Below, one piece after another: positions 15,227 through 23,660 of a DNA stretch of 38,959 nt. The notes beneath the pieces were generated by a model, which saw only the letters and a program-made list of their open reading frames with translations, was not told the DNA's origin and did not search any database. Position 1 is the stretch's first letter. Each line of letters begins with the position of its first letter. The position numbers were made by a program, and so were the translations under genes. The stretch covers positions 1 through 38,959 of IMG/VR virus record IMGVR_UViG_3300001460_000067; one strand, given 5' to 3'. This DNA is from a virus.

Positions 15227-15279
15227 AAGGCTACTTTAAAAATTTCTTACTCCCTAAGAATCCAAAATGAAGTAGCCTT
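15227..15279. other. Nested inverted repeat S1 in the non-coding region
   Basis: AAGGCTACTT (15227-15236) and AAGTAGCCTT (15270-15279) are a perfect 10-bp inverted repeat. Inside it TTCTTA (15244-15249) and TAAGAA (15255-15260) form a second perfect 6-bp stem with loop CTCCC. A short pyrimidine run TTTCCT overlaps the right end. It may be a bidirectional terminator for the early operon or part of a structured RNA or DNA site. Confidence 0.6.
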
Positions 15280-15290
15280 TCCTAAAAAGT

Positions 15291-15397
15291 TTGAGCCAGA
15301 ATTTAAAAAATAAGAATTAACACAACAAATTATATATAGTAATTTATCCCCAAATTTATATTTACAACTGCTTTTGTTAATATTTTTTCTGGCTCAA
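15291..15397. other. Nested inverted repeat S2 in the non-coding region
   Basis: TTGAGCCAGAA (15291-15301) and TTCTGGCTCAA (15387-15397) are a perfect 11-bp inverted repeat 85 bases apart. Inside are ATTAACA (15316-15322) and TGTTAAT (15375-15381), another perfect inverted pair. The whole gap 15207-15544 holds no gene I can support. It contains only S1, S2 and the promoter below. Confidence 0.6.
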
Positions 15398-15487
15398 GAA
15401 ATAATTATCTTACTAACAATTAAAAAAATAAAGAGTTATTTTAGTTATTAATCATATATAATTGCACATAATAATTAAAATTGTTGA

Positions 15488-15515
15488 TTTACATAAGTTA
15501 TTTTGTATTTATATA
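15488..15515 (+). promoter_or_regulatory. Candidate late promoter before the terminase genes, TTTACA-N16-TATATA
   Basis: TTTACA is followed after 16 bases by TATATA, placing transcription start near 15522, about 23 bases before the terminase small subunit gene. The -35 box shares TTTAC with the early promoters. Confidence 0.5.
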
Positions 15516-15544
15516 AGGAGTTGCAACATTAACACGAGGACAAT

Positions 15545-16111
15545 GTGTCGGAAGAAAATACAGAAAATAAAAGAAAAAGAGGAAGACCAAAAAACCCACC
15601 AGAACCAAAGGTGCAAGTGCAACGACCAATTAAAAATGGACCACGCAATAAATTCACAGGAACATTTAAATCTGTTGAGCCATTAGGCACAGAAAAAGTA
15701 TTTAGGAAAAAGAGATACAAGTGGAACCATCAAGCATTAATAAATTGGATTATGGGACAAGCAGATCCTGCAGGCTTTCTTGGTGCAGTGATGACAGGCA
15801 AAGAAATATTCCCAGTATACAAGCAAGATGGTGAAGGCAAAGTAGAACATGTAGGCAAAGTATCAGCAGACCCAGAACTAAGAGTCATGGCAGCAAAAAC
15901 CCTATTAGGCAAATGCGTTCCTGATTTAAAAGCTGTAGAAATTAATTCAACAGTTGAGCAGAAGAAAGTAATTGACATAACAAGGATATCAAGCGATGAC
16001 CTCAATACCATTGAACGAGCTCTTGAGCACTCTGTCATTGAACCAAGTGAAGGCAGAGAAGAGCAGGAGGAGTCTGAAGGAGTTTATCAGAAACAGCTGG
16101 ACAACAGTTGA
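15545..16111 (+). CDS. Terminase small subunit
   Basis: The 188-residue protein begins with a basic N-terminus carrying an AT-hook-like KRKRGRPKN (RGRP at 12-15). A helical region WNHQALINWIMGQADPAGFL follows and then LRVMAAKTLLGKCVPDLKAVE, a pattern common to small terminase subunits that recognise the packaging site. Position directly before the large subunit supports the call. The start is GTG, with GAGGA 4 bases upstream; an ATG two bases earlier is in a different frame with a short product. The last 116 bases overlap the large-subunit gene in another frame, an unusually long overlap. Confidence 0.7.
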   Translation: MSEENTENKRKRGRPKNPPEPKVQVQRPIKNGPRNKFTGTFKSVEPLGTEKVFRKKRYKWNHQALINWIMGQADPAGFLGAVMTGKEIFPVYKQDGEGKVEHVGKVSADPELRVMAAKTLLGKCVPDLKAVEINSTVEQKKVIDITRISSDDLNTIERALEHSVIEPSEGREEQEESEGVYQKQLDNS

Positions 16112-17501
16112 ACCTGGAAGAGACTTCCACGACAATTGGCACATTGATGCTATATGCGAACACTTACAAGCAGTAGTTGAAGGTGACATTAAAAGGCTAA
16201 TAATAAACATACCACCAAGACACATGAAGTCAATTACAGCATCCGTGGCACTACCAGCATGGTGCTGGACTAAATACCCTAACAAAAGATTTCTGTTTGC
16301 TAGTTATGCGAACTCTTTGTCAATAAGAGATTCAGTAAAGTGCCGTAGACTAATAGATAGTAGATGGTATCAAGACCACTTTGGTGATATGTTTAGCTTA
16401 ACAACAGACCAGAACCAAAAGCAAAGATTCGAGAACGACAAAACAGGAATGCGCATAGCTACGTCAGTTGATGGAGCATTGACTGGTGAAGGTGGTGACA
16501 TTATAGTTATTGACGATCCACACAATGTCAGAGAAGCAGAATCCTCAACAGTACGTGAAGGTGTTCTTGATTGGTGGGACCAAGCCATGCAAACCAGACT
16601 CAACGACCCCAAGACAGGAGCATTCATTATTATAATGCAACGTGTACATGATAGTGATTTAACTGGTCATATACTTAGCAACGATTATGATTGGGATCAC
16701 TTATGCCTACCAGCCAGACATGAAGAAAAGCACCCATACCCATCCACCTCGTCTATAGGATTTAAAGACCCACGCACTGAAGAAGGTGAATTATTATGGC
16801 CAAATAGAATTGATGAAAAAACTTTAGACAAGCTTGAGCAGTCGCTAGGAAGTTATGCTGCATCTGGCCAATTACAGCAAAGACCTTCAATGAAAGGTGG
16901 CACCATATTAAAAGAACATTGGTGGCGATGTTGGGAAGACCCAGATCACCTACCTCCTATTGAATATGTAATACAATCCTGGGACACTGCCTATTCAACA
17001 AAAGAAAAATCAAGCTACTCAGCCAGAACAACTTGGGGAGTATTTAAGTATGAAGGTTGTTGGAATGCTATAGCTATTGATTGTTGGTATGATAGAGTAA
17101 GCTATCCTGACCTCCGCAGAGAAGCACAAGAAGCATATGACACCTACCAACCAGACGCAGTCTTAATTGAAAAGAAGGCTAGTGGTCAATCATTATTACA
17201 AGACCTCCGCATGAGTGGTGTTCCTGTTATACCTTACATGCCAGACAGAGATAAAGAAGCACGTGCCCATGCAGCATCCGCACTTTTAGAAGATGGAAGA
17301 ATATGGTACCCAGCAAAAAAGAAGTGGGCAAAAGATTTGATAAATATATGTTCGTCCTTTCCAACAGGAGATAATGACGATATAGTAGATACGTGTACAC
17401 AAGCATGGCTTAGATTACGCAAATCTTGGTTCTTAACGCACTCCGAAGATTGGGAAGACGACTACCAAGAGAAAACAGATAGGAAACCATTATATGGCTG
17501 A
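15996..17501 (+). CDS. Terminase large subunit (ATPase and nuclease)
   Basis: The 501-residue protein has the packaging ATPase motifs: Walker A IPPRHMKS (72-79) and Walker B IIVIDDP (169-175). Its RNase H-like nuclease motifs are SWDTAYS (Asp330), LIEKKASG (Glu392) and GDNDDIVDT with acidic residues at 461-465. N-terminal SLKEFIRNSWTTVEPGRDF and DNWHIDAICEHL are typical of the family. It docks at the portal, drives DNA into the prohead and cuts the concatemer. The ATG chosen has AAGGA 9 bases before it and lies inside the small-subunit gene. The conserved N-terminal block starts about residue 20, so a start downstream of the overlap would remove family sequence. Confidence 0.96.
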   Translation: MTSIPLNELLSTLSLNQVKAEKSRRSLKEFIRNSWTTVEPGRDFHDNWHIDAICEHLQAVVEGDIKRLIINIPPRHMKSITASVALPAWCWTKYPNKRFLFASYANSLSIRDSVKCRRLIDSRWYQDHFGDMFSLTTDQNQKQRFENDKTGMRIATSVDGALTGEGGDIIVIDDPHNVREAESSTVREGVLDWWDQAMQTRLNDPKTGAFIIIMQRVHDSDLTGHILSNDYDWDHLCLPARHEEKHPYPSTSSIGFKDPRTEEGELLWPNRIDEKTLDKLEQSLGSYAASGQLQQRPSMKGGTILKEHWWRCWEDPDHLPPIEYVIQSWDTAYSTKEKSSYSARTTWGVFKYEGCWNAIAIDCWYDRVSYPDLRREAQEAYDTYQPDAVLIEKKASGQSLLQDLRMSGVPVIPYMPDRDKEARAHAASALLEDGRIWYPAKKKWAKDLINICSSFPTGDNDDIVDTCTQAWLRLRKSWFLTHSEDWEDDYQEKTDRKPLYG

Positions 17502-19905
17502 TGAGAAAAATGTAATACCCTTCGCAGAAGGAGCACCAGCAGACAACCTTGAAGTTGAAGAAACTAAAGATGGCGATGTCCTCATAGGAACACCAGAAGA
17601 AGAGCAAGAAGTAAATTCTGACTTTTACAGTAACCTAGCCCCAGACATTGATGAAAGAGAATTAGTTAAACAAGCTTCCGAGTTGCTAGACTATTACAAC
17701 ATAGACCGAGAAGCAAGATCCAATTGGGAAGAGCGATACAAAGAAGGTTTAAAAACTCTTGACCCAGACGGAGGATTACAAGACGATGATTCTGAAAGAG
17801 CAGCAAGAGGATTAAGTCAAGTTGTACATCCGATGATTGCTGAAGCTGCAACACAATTTCAATCTAGAGCAATAGCTGAGTTATTCCCTGCTGGTGGTCC
17901 AGTGAAGACTGTTACCATAGGTGAAGCAGACGACAAACTCAGAGAACAAGCAATCCGTGTGCAAGATTATATGAATTACCAAGTGTTAGAAGAGATGCCT
18001 GAGTATTTCCCAGACCTTGATCAAATGTTATTTCACTTACCTTTAATAGGACAAACTTTTAAAAAAGTATGGTATGACCCTAGTATGGATAGAATTACAA
18101 GTCGCTTTGTTAAAGCTGAAGACTTCGTGGTTGCTCCTGAGAGTACAGATCTTTTAACTTCTCCTAGATATACCCACGTTATACAAATGCCTCGTAATGA
18201 GTACAATAAATATGTTCAAGCTGGCTATTACTTACCTAGTGATAGTTATGTTGGTGGTTCATCAGAGATGGACGAGACAACTTATGATATTGAAGGCATA
18301 AGCCCAGAAGCATCAGAAGGTGTAGACCAACAGATGACCCTTTTAGAAATGCACACTAATATACAATTTGATGGTATTGATGGTGCGGATATTGAGGATG
18401 AAAATTCTGTCGCTTTACCTTATGTAGTAACTATTGATTACGATTCTCAAACTATTGTATCTATAAGACGTAACTGGGACGAGTCTGACGAGAATAAGGC
18501 TAAACGTAATTGGTTTGTTGAGTATAAGTTTCTGCCTGGATTAGGATTTTATGGCTTTGGACTTTATCACTTAATTGGTGGGTTGGGTCGAGCTGCAACT
18601 GGTTCTCTTAGAGCCTTACTAGATTCAGCAGCATTCTCAAATATGCAAGGTGGCTTTAAATTAAAAGGCAGAGTTCCAGGAGGTGAATTAGAAATTAATC
18701 CTGGAGAGTTTGTTGATTTAGATGCTGCAGTGGATGATGTGAATAAGGCTATATTGCCTTTACCTTTTAAAGAGCCATCTCAAACACTATTTAATTTATT
18801 AGGTTTTATTGTTCAAGCTGGGCAAAGATATGCCAGTGTAGCAGATTTAAATGTTGGTGATGCTAATCCTAATGCTCCTGTGGGCACTACTATAGCAATG
18901 TTGGAACAAGGTTCTAAAATATTCTCAGCAATCCATAAAAGACTACACTACGCACAAGGCAAAGAATTTAAAATGATTGCTAAGCTAAACTCTGAGACAT
19001 TGAATGATGCTATAGACTTTGCTGTGAGTGGTGCTAGTAAAATGATTTATGCTGCAGACTTTGATGGTAGGATTGATATTATTCCTGTTAGTGATCCTAG
19101 CATATTTAGTTCTACTCAACGTATCGCACAAGCCCAAGCCATATTACAATTAGCACAATCTGCACCTCAACTCCACGATGTATATGAAGCTTACAAAAGA
19201 ATGTATGAAGCTATACGAGTGCCAAATATTGATGAGATATTAAAGAAACCTGAAGAAGCACCAAAGCTAGATCCAGTAGATGAGAATGTTACAGTTATGC
19301 TAGGCAAACCTATAAAAGCTTTTGCAGACCAGAACCATGAAGCACACATCGCCGTACATATGCAATTTTTATCAGACCCATCCTTAGCTGGTAATAAGTT
19401 AGCCCAAAAAAGTATTGGTCCTGTATTGATTGCTCATATTGCGGAACACATGGCTTTACTTTATAGAGTCAGGATGCAAAAAGCTATGGGAGTTCAACTA
19501 CCACCACTACCAGACCTTAGAGATCCTAAATTTAAATTCGCTGATGTGTCCCCAGAAATAGATAACCAAATAGCAGAACGAGCAGCACAAATTGCTCAGT
19601 CCGCACCAAAGATGAAACCAATCGCAGGAATAGATAAATTGGGTGGAGGAGACCCTATTAATTATGCTCAACAACTCGCTAAAATTGAAGCCGAAGCAGT
19701 TAAGGCAAGGACTCAAGCCGAAATCCAAGCTGACCAAGCAAAGGCAAAATCAGATATCCAGATTAACCAAGCTAAAGCACAAGTCGATATTCAAAAATCA
19801 ATGCAAAAACTTAAAGCAGACCTAGAAGGTAAGATGGCTAAACTACAAGCCGAACTTCAAATAGCAAGACAAAAAGAAATAATTAAAATGAATAAGGAGA
19901 ATTAA
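17494..19905 (+). CDS. Portal protein
   Basis: The 803-residue protein follows the large terminase with an 8-base overlap, the usual place of the portal. Residues about 55-200 include a helical WEERYKEGLKTL, VVHPMIAEAATQFQSRAIAE and a strand region KKVWYDPSMDRITSRFV typical of long podovirus/P22-like portals. The crown end (about 735-803) is a long Ala/Lys/Gln coiled coil (KIEAEAVKARTQAEIQADQ and onward). Portals form the dodecameric DNA entry vertex, binding terminase, scaffold and connectors. It is longer than P22 portal (725), the excess being the C-terminal coiled coil, which may project into the capsid. Confidence 0.85.
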   Translation: MADEKNVIPFAEGAPADNLEVEETKDGDVLIGTPEEEQEVNSDFYSNLAPDIDERELVKQASELLDYYNIDREARSNWEERYKEGLKTLDPDGGLQDDDSERAARGLSQVVHPMIAEAATQFQSRAIAELFPAGGPVKTVTIGEADDKLREQAIRVQDYMNYQVLEEMPEYFPDLDQMLFHLPLIGQTFKKVWYDPSMDRITSRFVKAEDFVVAPESTDLLTSPRYTHVIQMPRNEYNKYVQAGYYLPSDSYVGGSSEMDETTYDIEGISPEASEGVDQQMTLLEMHTNIQFDGIDGADIEDENSVALPYVVTIDYDSQTIVSIRRNWDESDENKAKRNWFVEYKFLPGLGFYGFGLYHLIGGLGRAATGSLRALLDSAAFSNMQGGFKLKGRVPGGELEINPGEFVDLDAAVDDVNKAILPLPFKEPSQTLFNLLGFIVQAGQRYASVADLNVGDANPNAPVGTTIAMLEQGSKIFSAIHKRLHYAQGKEFKMIAKLNSETLNDAIDFAVSGASKMIYAADFDGRIDIIPVSDPSIFSSTQRIAQAQAILQLAQSAPQLHDVYEAYKRMYEAIRVPNIDEILKKPEEAPKLDPVDENVTVMLGKPIKAFADQNHEAHIAVHMQFLSDPSLAGNKLAQKSIGPVLIAHIAEHMALLYRVRMQKAMGVQLPPLPDLRDPKFKFADVSPEIDNQIAERAAQIAQSAPKMKPIAGIDKLGGGDPINYAQQLAKIEAEAVKARTQAEIQADQAKAKSDIQINQAKAQVDIQKSMQKLKADLEGKMAKLQAELQIARQKEIIKMNKEN

Positions 19906-20364
19906 ATGGACGAGAAAACTTTTATGGACAGGTACATGACTGCATTTAGTGCATTTACTGATGCTCAATCTAAAGGTGAAAACCCAGCAGACATTCTTGA
20001 AAGTATGAAAAAGGTGGGTGTAGTTAATCCTAGTGATAGAGATATGGGTTCTATGAGTGGACCAGTAAGTAATAAAGATATGGAATTCATGAATGACCCA
20101 TCTATGAATGCAGATAGAACAACAGGAGTTCCTATGTCGGATGATAGGAATCCTACTATTATGAATGAGCAACCTTATATGCCTCCAGTAGAAAAAATAA
20201 GCCCTATGGGTAGTGAAGATTCTTTAGGTTCAGAAATGGGTGCACTTAGAGGACCAGTGAGTGATAAAGAACTAAAGATGATGCAAGACATGCAACCCTC
20301 AGGCTCATTAGTAAATAATGTAACAGATTTTTTAATTAATTTAGGAAGAAAGGTAGGACAATAA
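19906..20364 (+). CDS. Met/Pro/Asp-rich protein with an internal repeat, 152 aa
   Basis: The protein looks largely disordered in the middle, with many Met, Ser, Pro and Asp residues. A motif is repeated: GPVSNKDMEFM (52-62) and GPVSDKELKMM (116-126). The second copy follows GSEMGALR, which recalls the LGALR of the 247-aa protein further on. Helical ends (MDEKTFMDRYMTAFSAF and VTDFLINLGRKVG) flank the repeats. It follows the portal gene directly and shares one base with the next gene. It is probably a virion or assembly protein; the function is unknown. Confidence 0.65.
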   Translation: MDEKTFMDRYMTAFSAFTDAQSKGENPADILESMKKVGVVNPSDRDMGSMSGPVSNKDMEFMNDPSMNADRTTGVPMSDDRNPTIMNEQPYMPPVEKISPMGSEDSLGSEMGALRGPVSDKELKMMQDMQPSGSLVNNVTDFLINLGRKVGQ

Positions 20365-20594
20365 TGGCAAACAATGAAGTAGATGTAATGGGAATGTTTA
20401 AAGCTAAAATGGGCTTTTCAGCTGACCAAGTACCAATGACCGAAGAACAAGTAACACAATTCATGCTCCTCTGTCAACAACAAATGTTAGGCTTACCAGA
20501 AGAAGAGCACATGGAAGACGAAGAATCTATGAGTAATGGTTCGGTAAAAATAATTAAGATAGGCAAAGGTTCATCAATGATGGAGGATATGTAA
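20364..20594 (+). CDS. Small acidic protein, 76 aa, unknown
   Basis: The product begins MANNEVDVMGMFKAKMGFSA, has a helix with EEQVTQFMLLCQQQMLGL, an acidic segment EEEHMEDEES and ends with VKIIKIGKGSSMMEDM. It is linked to both neighbours by TAATG overlaps, so it belongs to a co-translated block between portal and lysis genes. No family is recognised. Confidence 0.6.
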   Translation: MANNEVDVMGMFKAKMGFSADQVPMTEEQVTQFMLLCQQQMLGLPEEEHMEDEESMSNGSVKIIKIGKGSSMMEDM

Positions 20595-21304
20595 TGCCCA
20601 AGTTACCTAAAAATTTAGGTGCACTTTTTAATATGGGTGGTAAAGGTAAGCCTGCAAAACAAATAGATATTCCTAATAAAGATGCTGTTTACTTTGATAA
20701 TATATGGGAAACTCTTAGTAATTTAAAAACTTTTAAAAACTTAAAGAATGAACAAGCTAGAAAAGTAGGTTCTCAAGAATATAATAATCCTAGATTTAAA
20801 GATTTTTCAGAAGCTGATTTTGAAAAACTATTAAAAGATAATCCTGAAGATTTTAAACTTGGCATTAATGATTTAGACATGGATGAATTATTAACAGGTA
20901 AAATGTCTTGGGATGAAATTGGTGAACAATCAGGGCAAATATTGCAAGTAGGCAAAGAACTTCATAATTTTGGAGTATCTGACGAGCAAATGTTAAAGTT
21001 GTTAAATGATAGATTTCTACTTGGAGGTTTTGAGTACGACCCAGAGAATGTTAAAATATTAAATAACATGCTTAAAAAAGTAGATGGTGGTGAATTAGGT
21101 AAACCAAATTTAGATCTTAAAGCTATAGAAAAATCTAGATCAGAAAAAGGATATCATCGTCCTGATGGTAGGTTTGTTGTTGGTGATGAGGTTTATGATA
21201 ATATTGATGATTTTATGGAGCAAACTTCAGGTATAGAAGGAGCTCCTGGTCCTATAGAACCTATGGGTGAAACTATAGTTGACCCAAAAGATGTAGATGA
21301 CTGA
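20594..21304 (+). CDS. Acidic protein with shared N-terminal segment, 236 aa
   Basis: The N-terminus MPKLPKNLGALFNMGGKGKP followed by IDIPNKD resembles the starts of the two following proteins (247 and 365 aa): a hydrophobic L/I-G-A-L-L/F-N block, then Lys/Gly/Pro-rich linker, then IP.K. The remainder is acidic and helical, with repeated short FEKLLKDNPEDFKLG-type turns, and contains HRPDGRFVVGDEVYDN near residue 190. No enzyme motif is visible. It could be packaged in the virion together with its neighbours. Confidence 0.6.
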   Translation: MPKLPKNLGALFNMGGKGKPAKQIDIPNKDAVYFDNIWETLSNLKTFKNLKNEQARKVGSQEYNNPRFKDFSEADFEKLLKDNPEDFKLGINDLDMDELLTGKMSWDEIGEQSGQILQVGKELHNFGVSDEQMLKLLNDRFLLGGFEYDPENVKILNNMLKKVDGGELGKPNLDLKAIEKSRSEKGYHRPDGRFVVGDEVYDNIDDFMEQTSGIEGAPGPIEPMGETIVDPKDVDD

Positions 21305-22040
21305 TAAAGTTACAGGAGTTTTAAGCCTATTAAAAGGTTTAGCAAAACAAACACCAACTTCTAAAAGTACAGAACTAACAATACCTAAAAAGTCAGACTT
21401 AGGTGCACTGCGTGGTAGTAGTAATTTAACAGAAGACATAACTAAACTACCAAGTTTCAAAGAAGCAATCAGAGGTTTTAAAAAATCTTTAATTAAATCC
21501 GAAGCTGATGCACAAACTGTAAAATCTATGAGTGATAAAGATATAGACAATGAGTCTATAGGATCTTTAGCTTCTGGTATGAATATTGATAAAGATATTT
21601 TTAACAATACAGAACTTTTAGAAGACTGGGCAGCAGGCAAAACCGATTATCAAGATTTTCAAAAAACTAATGAACAAGGATTAATGGAATATCCTTTTGA
21701 TGAAATGACTTCAGAACCATTTGGCACTGATTTTTTAAAAGGTGCTAACTATCCTATAGACCCAAGAGCATATGTTCTTAGAGATTTAGAGCAAAATTAT
21801 AAAATGTCTAAACCTGAAATAATTGAATACCTTAAAAAAAATAACATTATTAAAGAAGCCGACCCAAAAGAAACTTTTAACAAACTCCAAGCTGATGCTA
21901 TAAAAGAAGCTTTTGCCTCAGGAGACCCTAATAATCCTATTGTTAAAAAAATATCTGATGCTTTAAGTAGTGCTGGGGATGAATTAATTCCTGTAGAAGA
22001 TATAATAACTATAGAAGACATCTATGGGAAATCAAACTAA
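21297..22040 (+). CDS. Acidic protein with shared N-terminal segment, 247 aa
   Basis: The N-terminus VLSLLKGLAKQTP, then LTIPKKSDLGALRG, aligns with IGALLNLLKQTP, then GSIPSKQNLERAALRD of the next protein. The rest is helical and acidic, with MSDKDIDNESIGSLASGMNI and ANYPIDPRAYVLRDLEQNY. The start overlaps the preceding gene by 8 bases and the stop shares one base with the next start. No known domain is recognised. Confidence 0.6.
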   Translation: MTDKVTGVLSLLKGLAKQTPTSKSTELTIPKKSDLGALRGSSNLTEDITKLPSFKEAIRGFKKSLIKSEADAQTVKSMSDKDIDNESIGSLASGMNIDKDIFNNTELLEDWAAGKTDYQDFQKTNEQGLMEYPFDEMTSEPFGTDFLKGANYPIDPRAYVLRDLEQNYKMSKPEIIEYLKKNNIIKEADPKETFNKLQADAIKEAFASGDPNNPIVKKISDALSSAGDELIPVEDIITIEDIYGKSN

Positions 22041-23137
22041 TGGCTAAATTTGATATAGGAGCACTGCTAAATTTATTAAAGCAAACCCCGAAAACTAATC
22101 CACCTTCAGGTTCAATACCTAGTAAGCAAAATTTAGAAAGAGCAGCACTCCGAGACAAAGACCTATTCAAAGCAACATATGGCAGAGAACCAACAGAAGC
22201 TGAATTAGGTGCATTACCTTTTGTAAACTTAGGAGACTTAGTAAACTTAGGTGCATTAAAAGATGTGCCTTATAGTCCTGGCAAGGCTAGTGAAGTTACA
22301 GCTACTGAAATGGGTCAAGCTGGTAGACCTACTAGCCCAACTAAAACTCGTGAAGGTTTAACTAAATCAACAGGAACAACTGAAACAGGAGACCCTTTAC
22401 TTAATGATTTTGCTAATGATTTAATGTTTGATGGTACTAGCCCTATGGGTGGTACTGCGGATACTATTAAAGGTATTATAGATGATAATGAGGAACTATT
22501 TTATAACGATTATTATACAGACATTTTTAGAAATAAAGATGGTAAGTTAATGGGTTATAGAAATAATGAGAGATACGCAAGATTTAAAGATTATTATAGC
22601 GAAGAAGATATTGCTGCAGATGAGTTAGGTCGCAATAAGCAAGAATTATTAGAAGGTGTAAATATTTATGCAGAAGAAGTGCCTGACCACACTGATGTTG
22701 TAGATTATTTTAAAAATACTGCGCAAGATTATTTAGATGATAAAGGTTTAGGAGATACTATTTATTTGTTCCGACAAGGCAGACTAGCCAGAGGACCACT
22801 TTCTTTTTCTATGAGTCCTACAAGTAAGCCTAATATTTATAATACAGGACAAAAAGTTGATGTATATGCAGTTAAAAAGAAAGATATAAAAGCCATACCC
22901 AACTTACATAAAAAAGGCGAAACACATTATAGTTATGAAGAAGAAATTTTAGCTGACGGAGAAGATGCTGCTTATGTAGGTTCAATAGGTAATTTTACAG
23001 ATTTAAGTTTAAAAGATGGTCCAGGAATTAAATTTGTTGATAGTGAGAGACCTTATACTTATAAAGATAATGAACTAGGAAAAACAGCTAAAGTAGATTC
23101 AGAGCAATTTTTAAATCAACTTAGAGGAAGTAAATAA
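22040..23137 (+). CDS. Putative ADP-ribosyltransferase-fold protein with shared N-terminal segment, 365 aa
   Basis: Residues 1-40 carry the segment shared with the two preceding proteins. The C-terminal 130 residues show an R-S-E pattern of mono-ADP-ribosyltransferases: a strand IYLFRQG with Arg245, then PLSFSMSP with Ser255 and Ser257, then VDVYAVKKKDIKAI and finally HYSYEEEILADG with Glu300 and Glu302. In the family these residues bind NAD+ and transfer ADP-ribose to a target side chain. This would be an effector injected with DNA, as T4 Alt is, or a head-associated toxin domain as in some MuF proteins. The middle (about 120-235) is unassigned. The call rests on motif spacing, not a family search. 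Confidence 0.5.
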   Translation: MAKFDIGALLNLLKQTPKTNPPSGSIPSKQNLERAALRDKDLFKATYGREPTEAELGALPFVNLGDLVNLGALKDVPYSPGKASEVTATEMGQAGRPTSPTKTREGLTKSTGTTETGDPLLNDFANDLMFDGTSPMGGTADTIKGIIDDNEELFYNDYYTDIFRNKDGKLMGYRNNERYARFKDYYSEEDIAADELGRNKQELLEGVNIYAEEVPDHTDVVDYFKNTAQDYLDDKGLGDTIYLFRQGRLARGPLSFSMSPTSKPNIYNTGQKVDVYAVKKKDIKAIPNLHKKGETHYSYEEEILADGEDAAYVGSIGNFTDLSLKDGPGIKFVDSERPYTYKDNELGKTAKVDSEQFLNQLRGSK

Positions 23138-23406
23138 TGGCTAAACTACCTAAAGTAAAAAAAGTAAAAACTCCAGGAGGTTACATGGTACCAGCTAAGT
23201 ATGTAGCTGGGTTAAGTGGTGAACAACGTAAGAAGAGATTATTAGCCCTTGAAAAAATGCGTAAATCAGGTAAAGTTTTAGGAGATCTTCCAGGAGACAA
23301 AACACCTTCTGGTAAAAAAAGAAAAACAAAAGAATCTATATACACTAAAAAATTTAGGAAAATGTATGGCAATAAACGCAAAACAAAAAACAGCTCTAAA
23401 AAATAA
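23137..23406 (+). CDS. Highly basic small protein, 89 aa
   Basis: The product is dominated by Lys and Arg (MAKLPKVKKVKTPGGYMVPA, GDKTPSGKKRKTKES, YTKKFRKMYGNKRK) with a central helix LSGEQRKKRLLALEKMRKSG. Such charge suggests DNA or RNA binding, perhaps DNA condensation in the head. It overlaps the next gene by 41 bases. The same type of small basic protein follows it several times. Confidence 0.65.
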   Translation: MAKLPKVKKVKTPGGYMVPAKYVAGLSGEQRKKRLLALEKMRKSGKVLGDLPGDKTPSGKKRKTKESIYTKKFRKMYGNKRKTKNSSKK

Positions 23407-23659
23407 AGCAGAAAAAGCAAACGCACCACTAGGTGCTTTAACTACTATTTACAATAAAGGACTAGGTGCTGCTGCAAGTGGGGGTCGTCGTCCAGGGGTC
23501 TCACCATCAGCTTGGGCTATGGCTAGAGTTAATTCTGTATTAACAGGAGGTAAAGCTAGGCAAGTTGATAAAAAGCAGTGGGAACAAATACAAGCTTATC
23601 GTAAGAAGAATAAAGGTAAGAAAAAGAAATCATCAACTAAAAAAAATAAAGGAGAATAA
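23366..23659 (+). CDS. Small basic protein with conserved VSPSAWAMARVNS motif, 97 aa
   Basis: The core RPGVSPSAWAMARVNSVLTG is a pattern I recall from small proteins in many marine phages and viruses (PG..P..WAMARVNSF type); their function is unknown. The C-terminus is poly-Lys (KKNKGKKKKSSTKKNK). It begins inside the 89-aa gene and ends just before AAGGAG of the 33-aa gene. The N-terminal LGAL is shared with nearby proteins but may be chance. Confidence 0.65.
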   Translation: MAINAKQKTALKNKAEKANAPLGALTTIYNKGLGAAASGGRRPGVSPSAWAMARVNSVLTGGKARQVDKKQWEQIQAYRKKNKGKKKKSSTKKNKGE

Positions 23660-23660
23660 A

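Noticed and set aside
15291-15397. The inverted TTGAGCCAGAA arms as an integrase attachment or tRNA-derived site.
   Set aside because: No integrase gene and no tRNA cloverleaf are visible in the window, so only the structure itself is reported.
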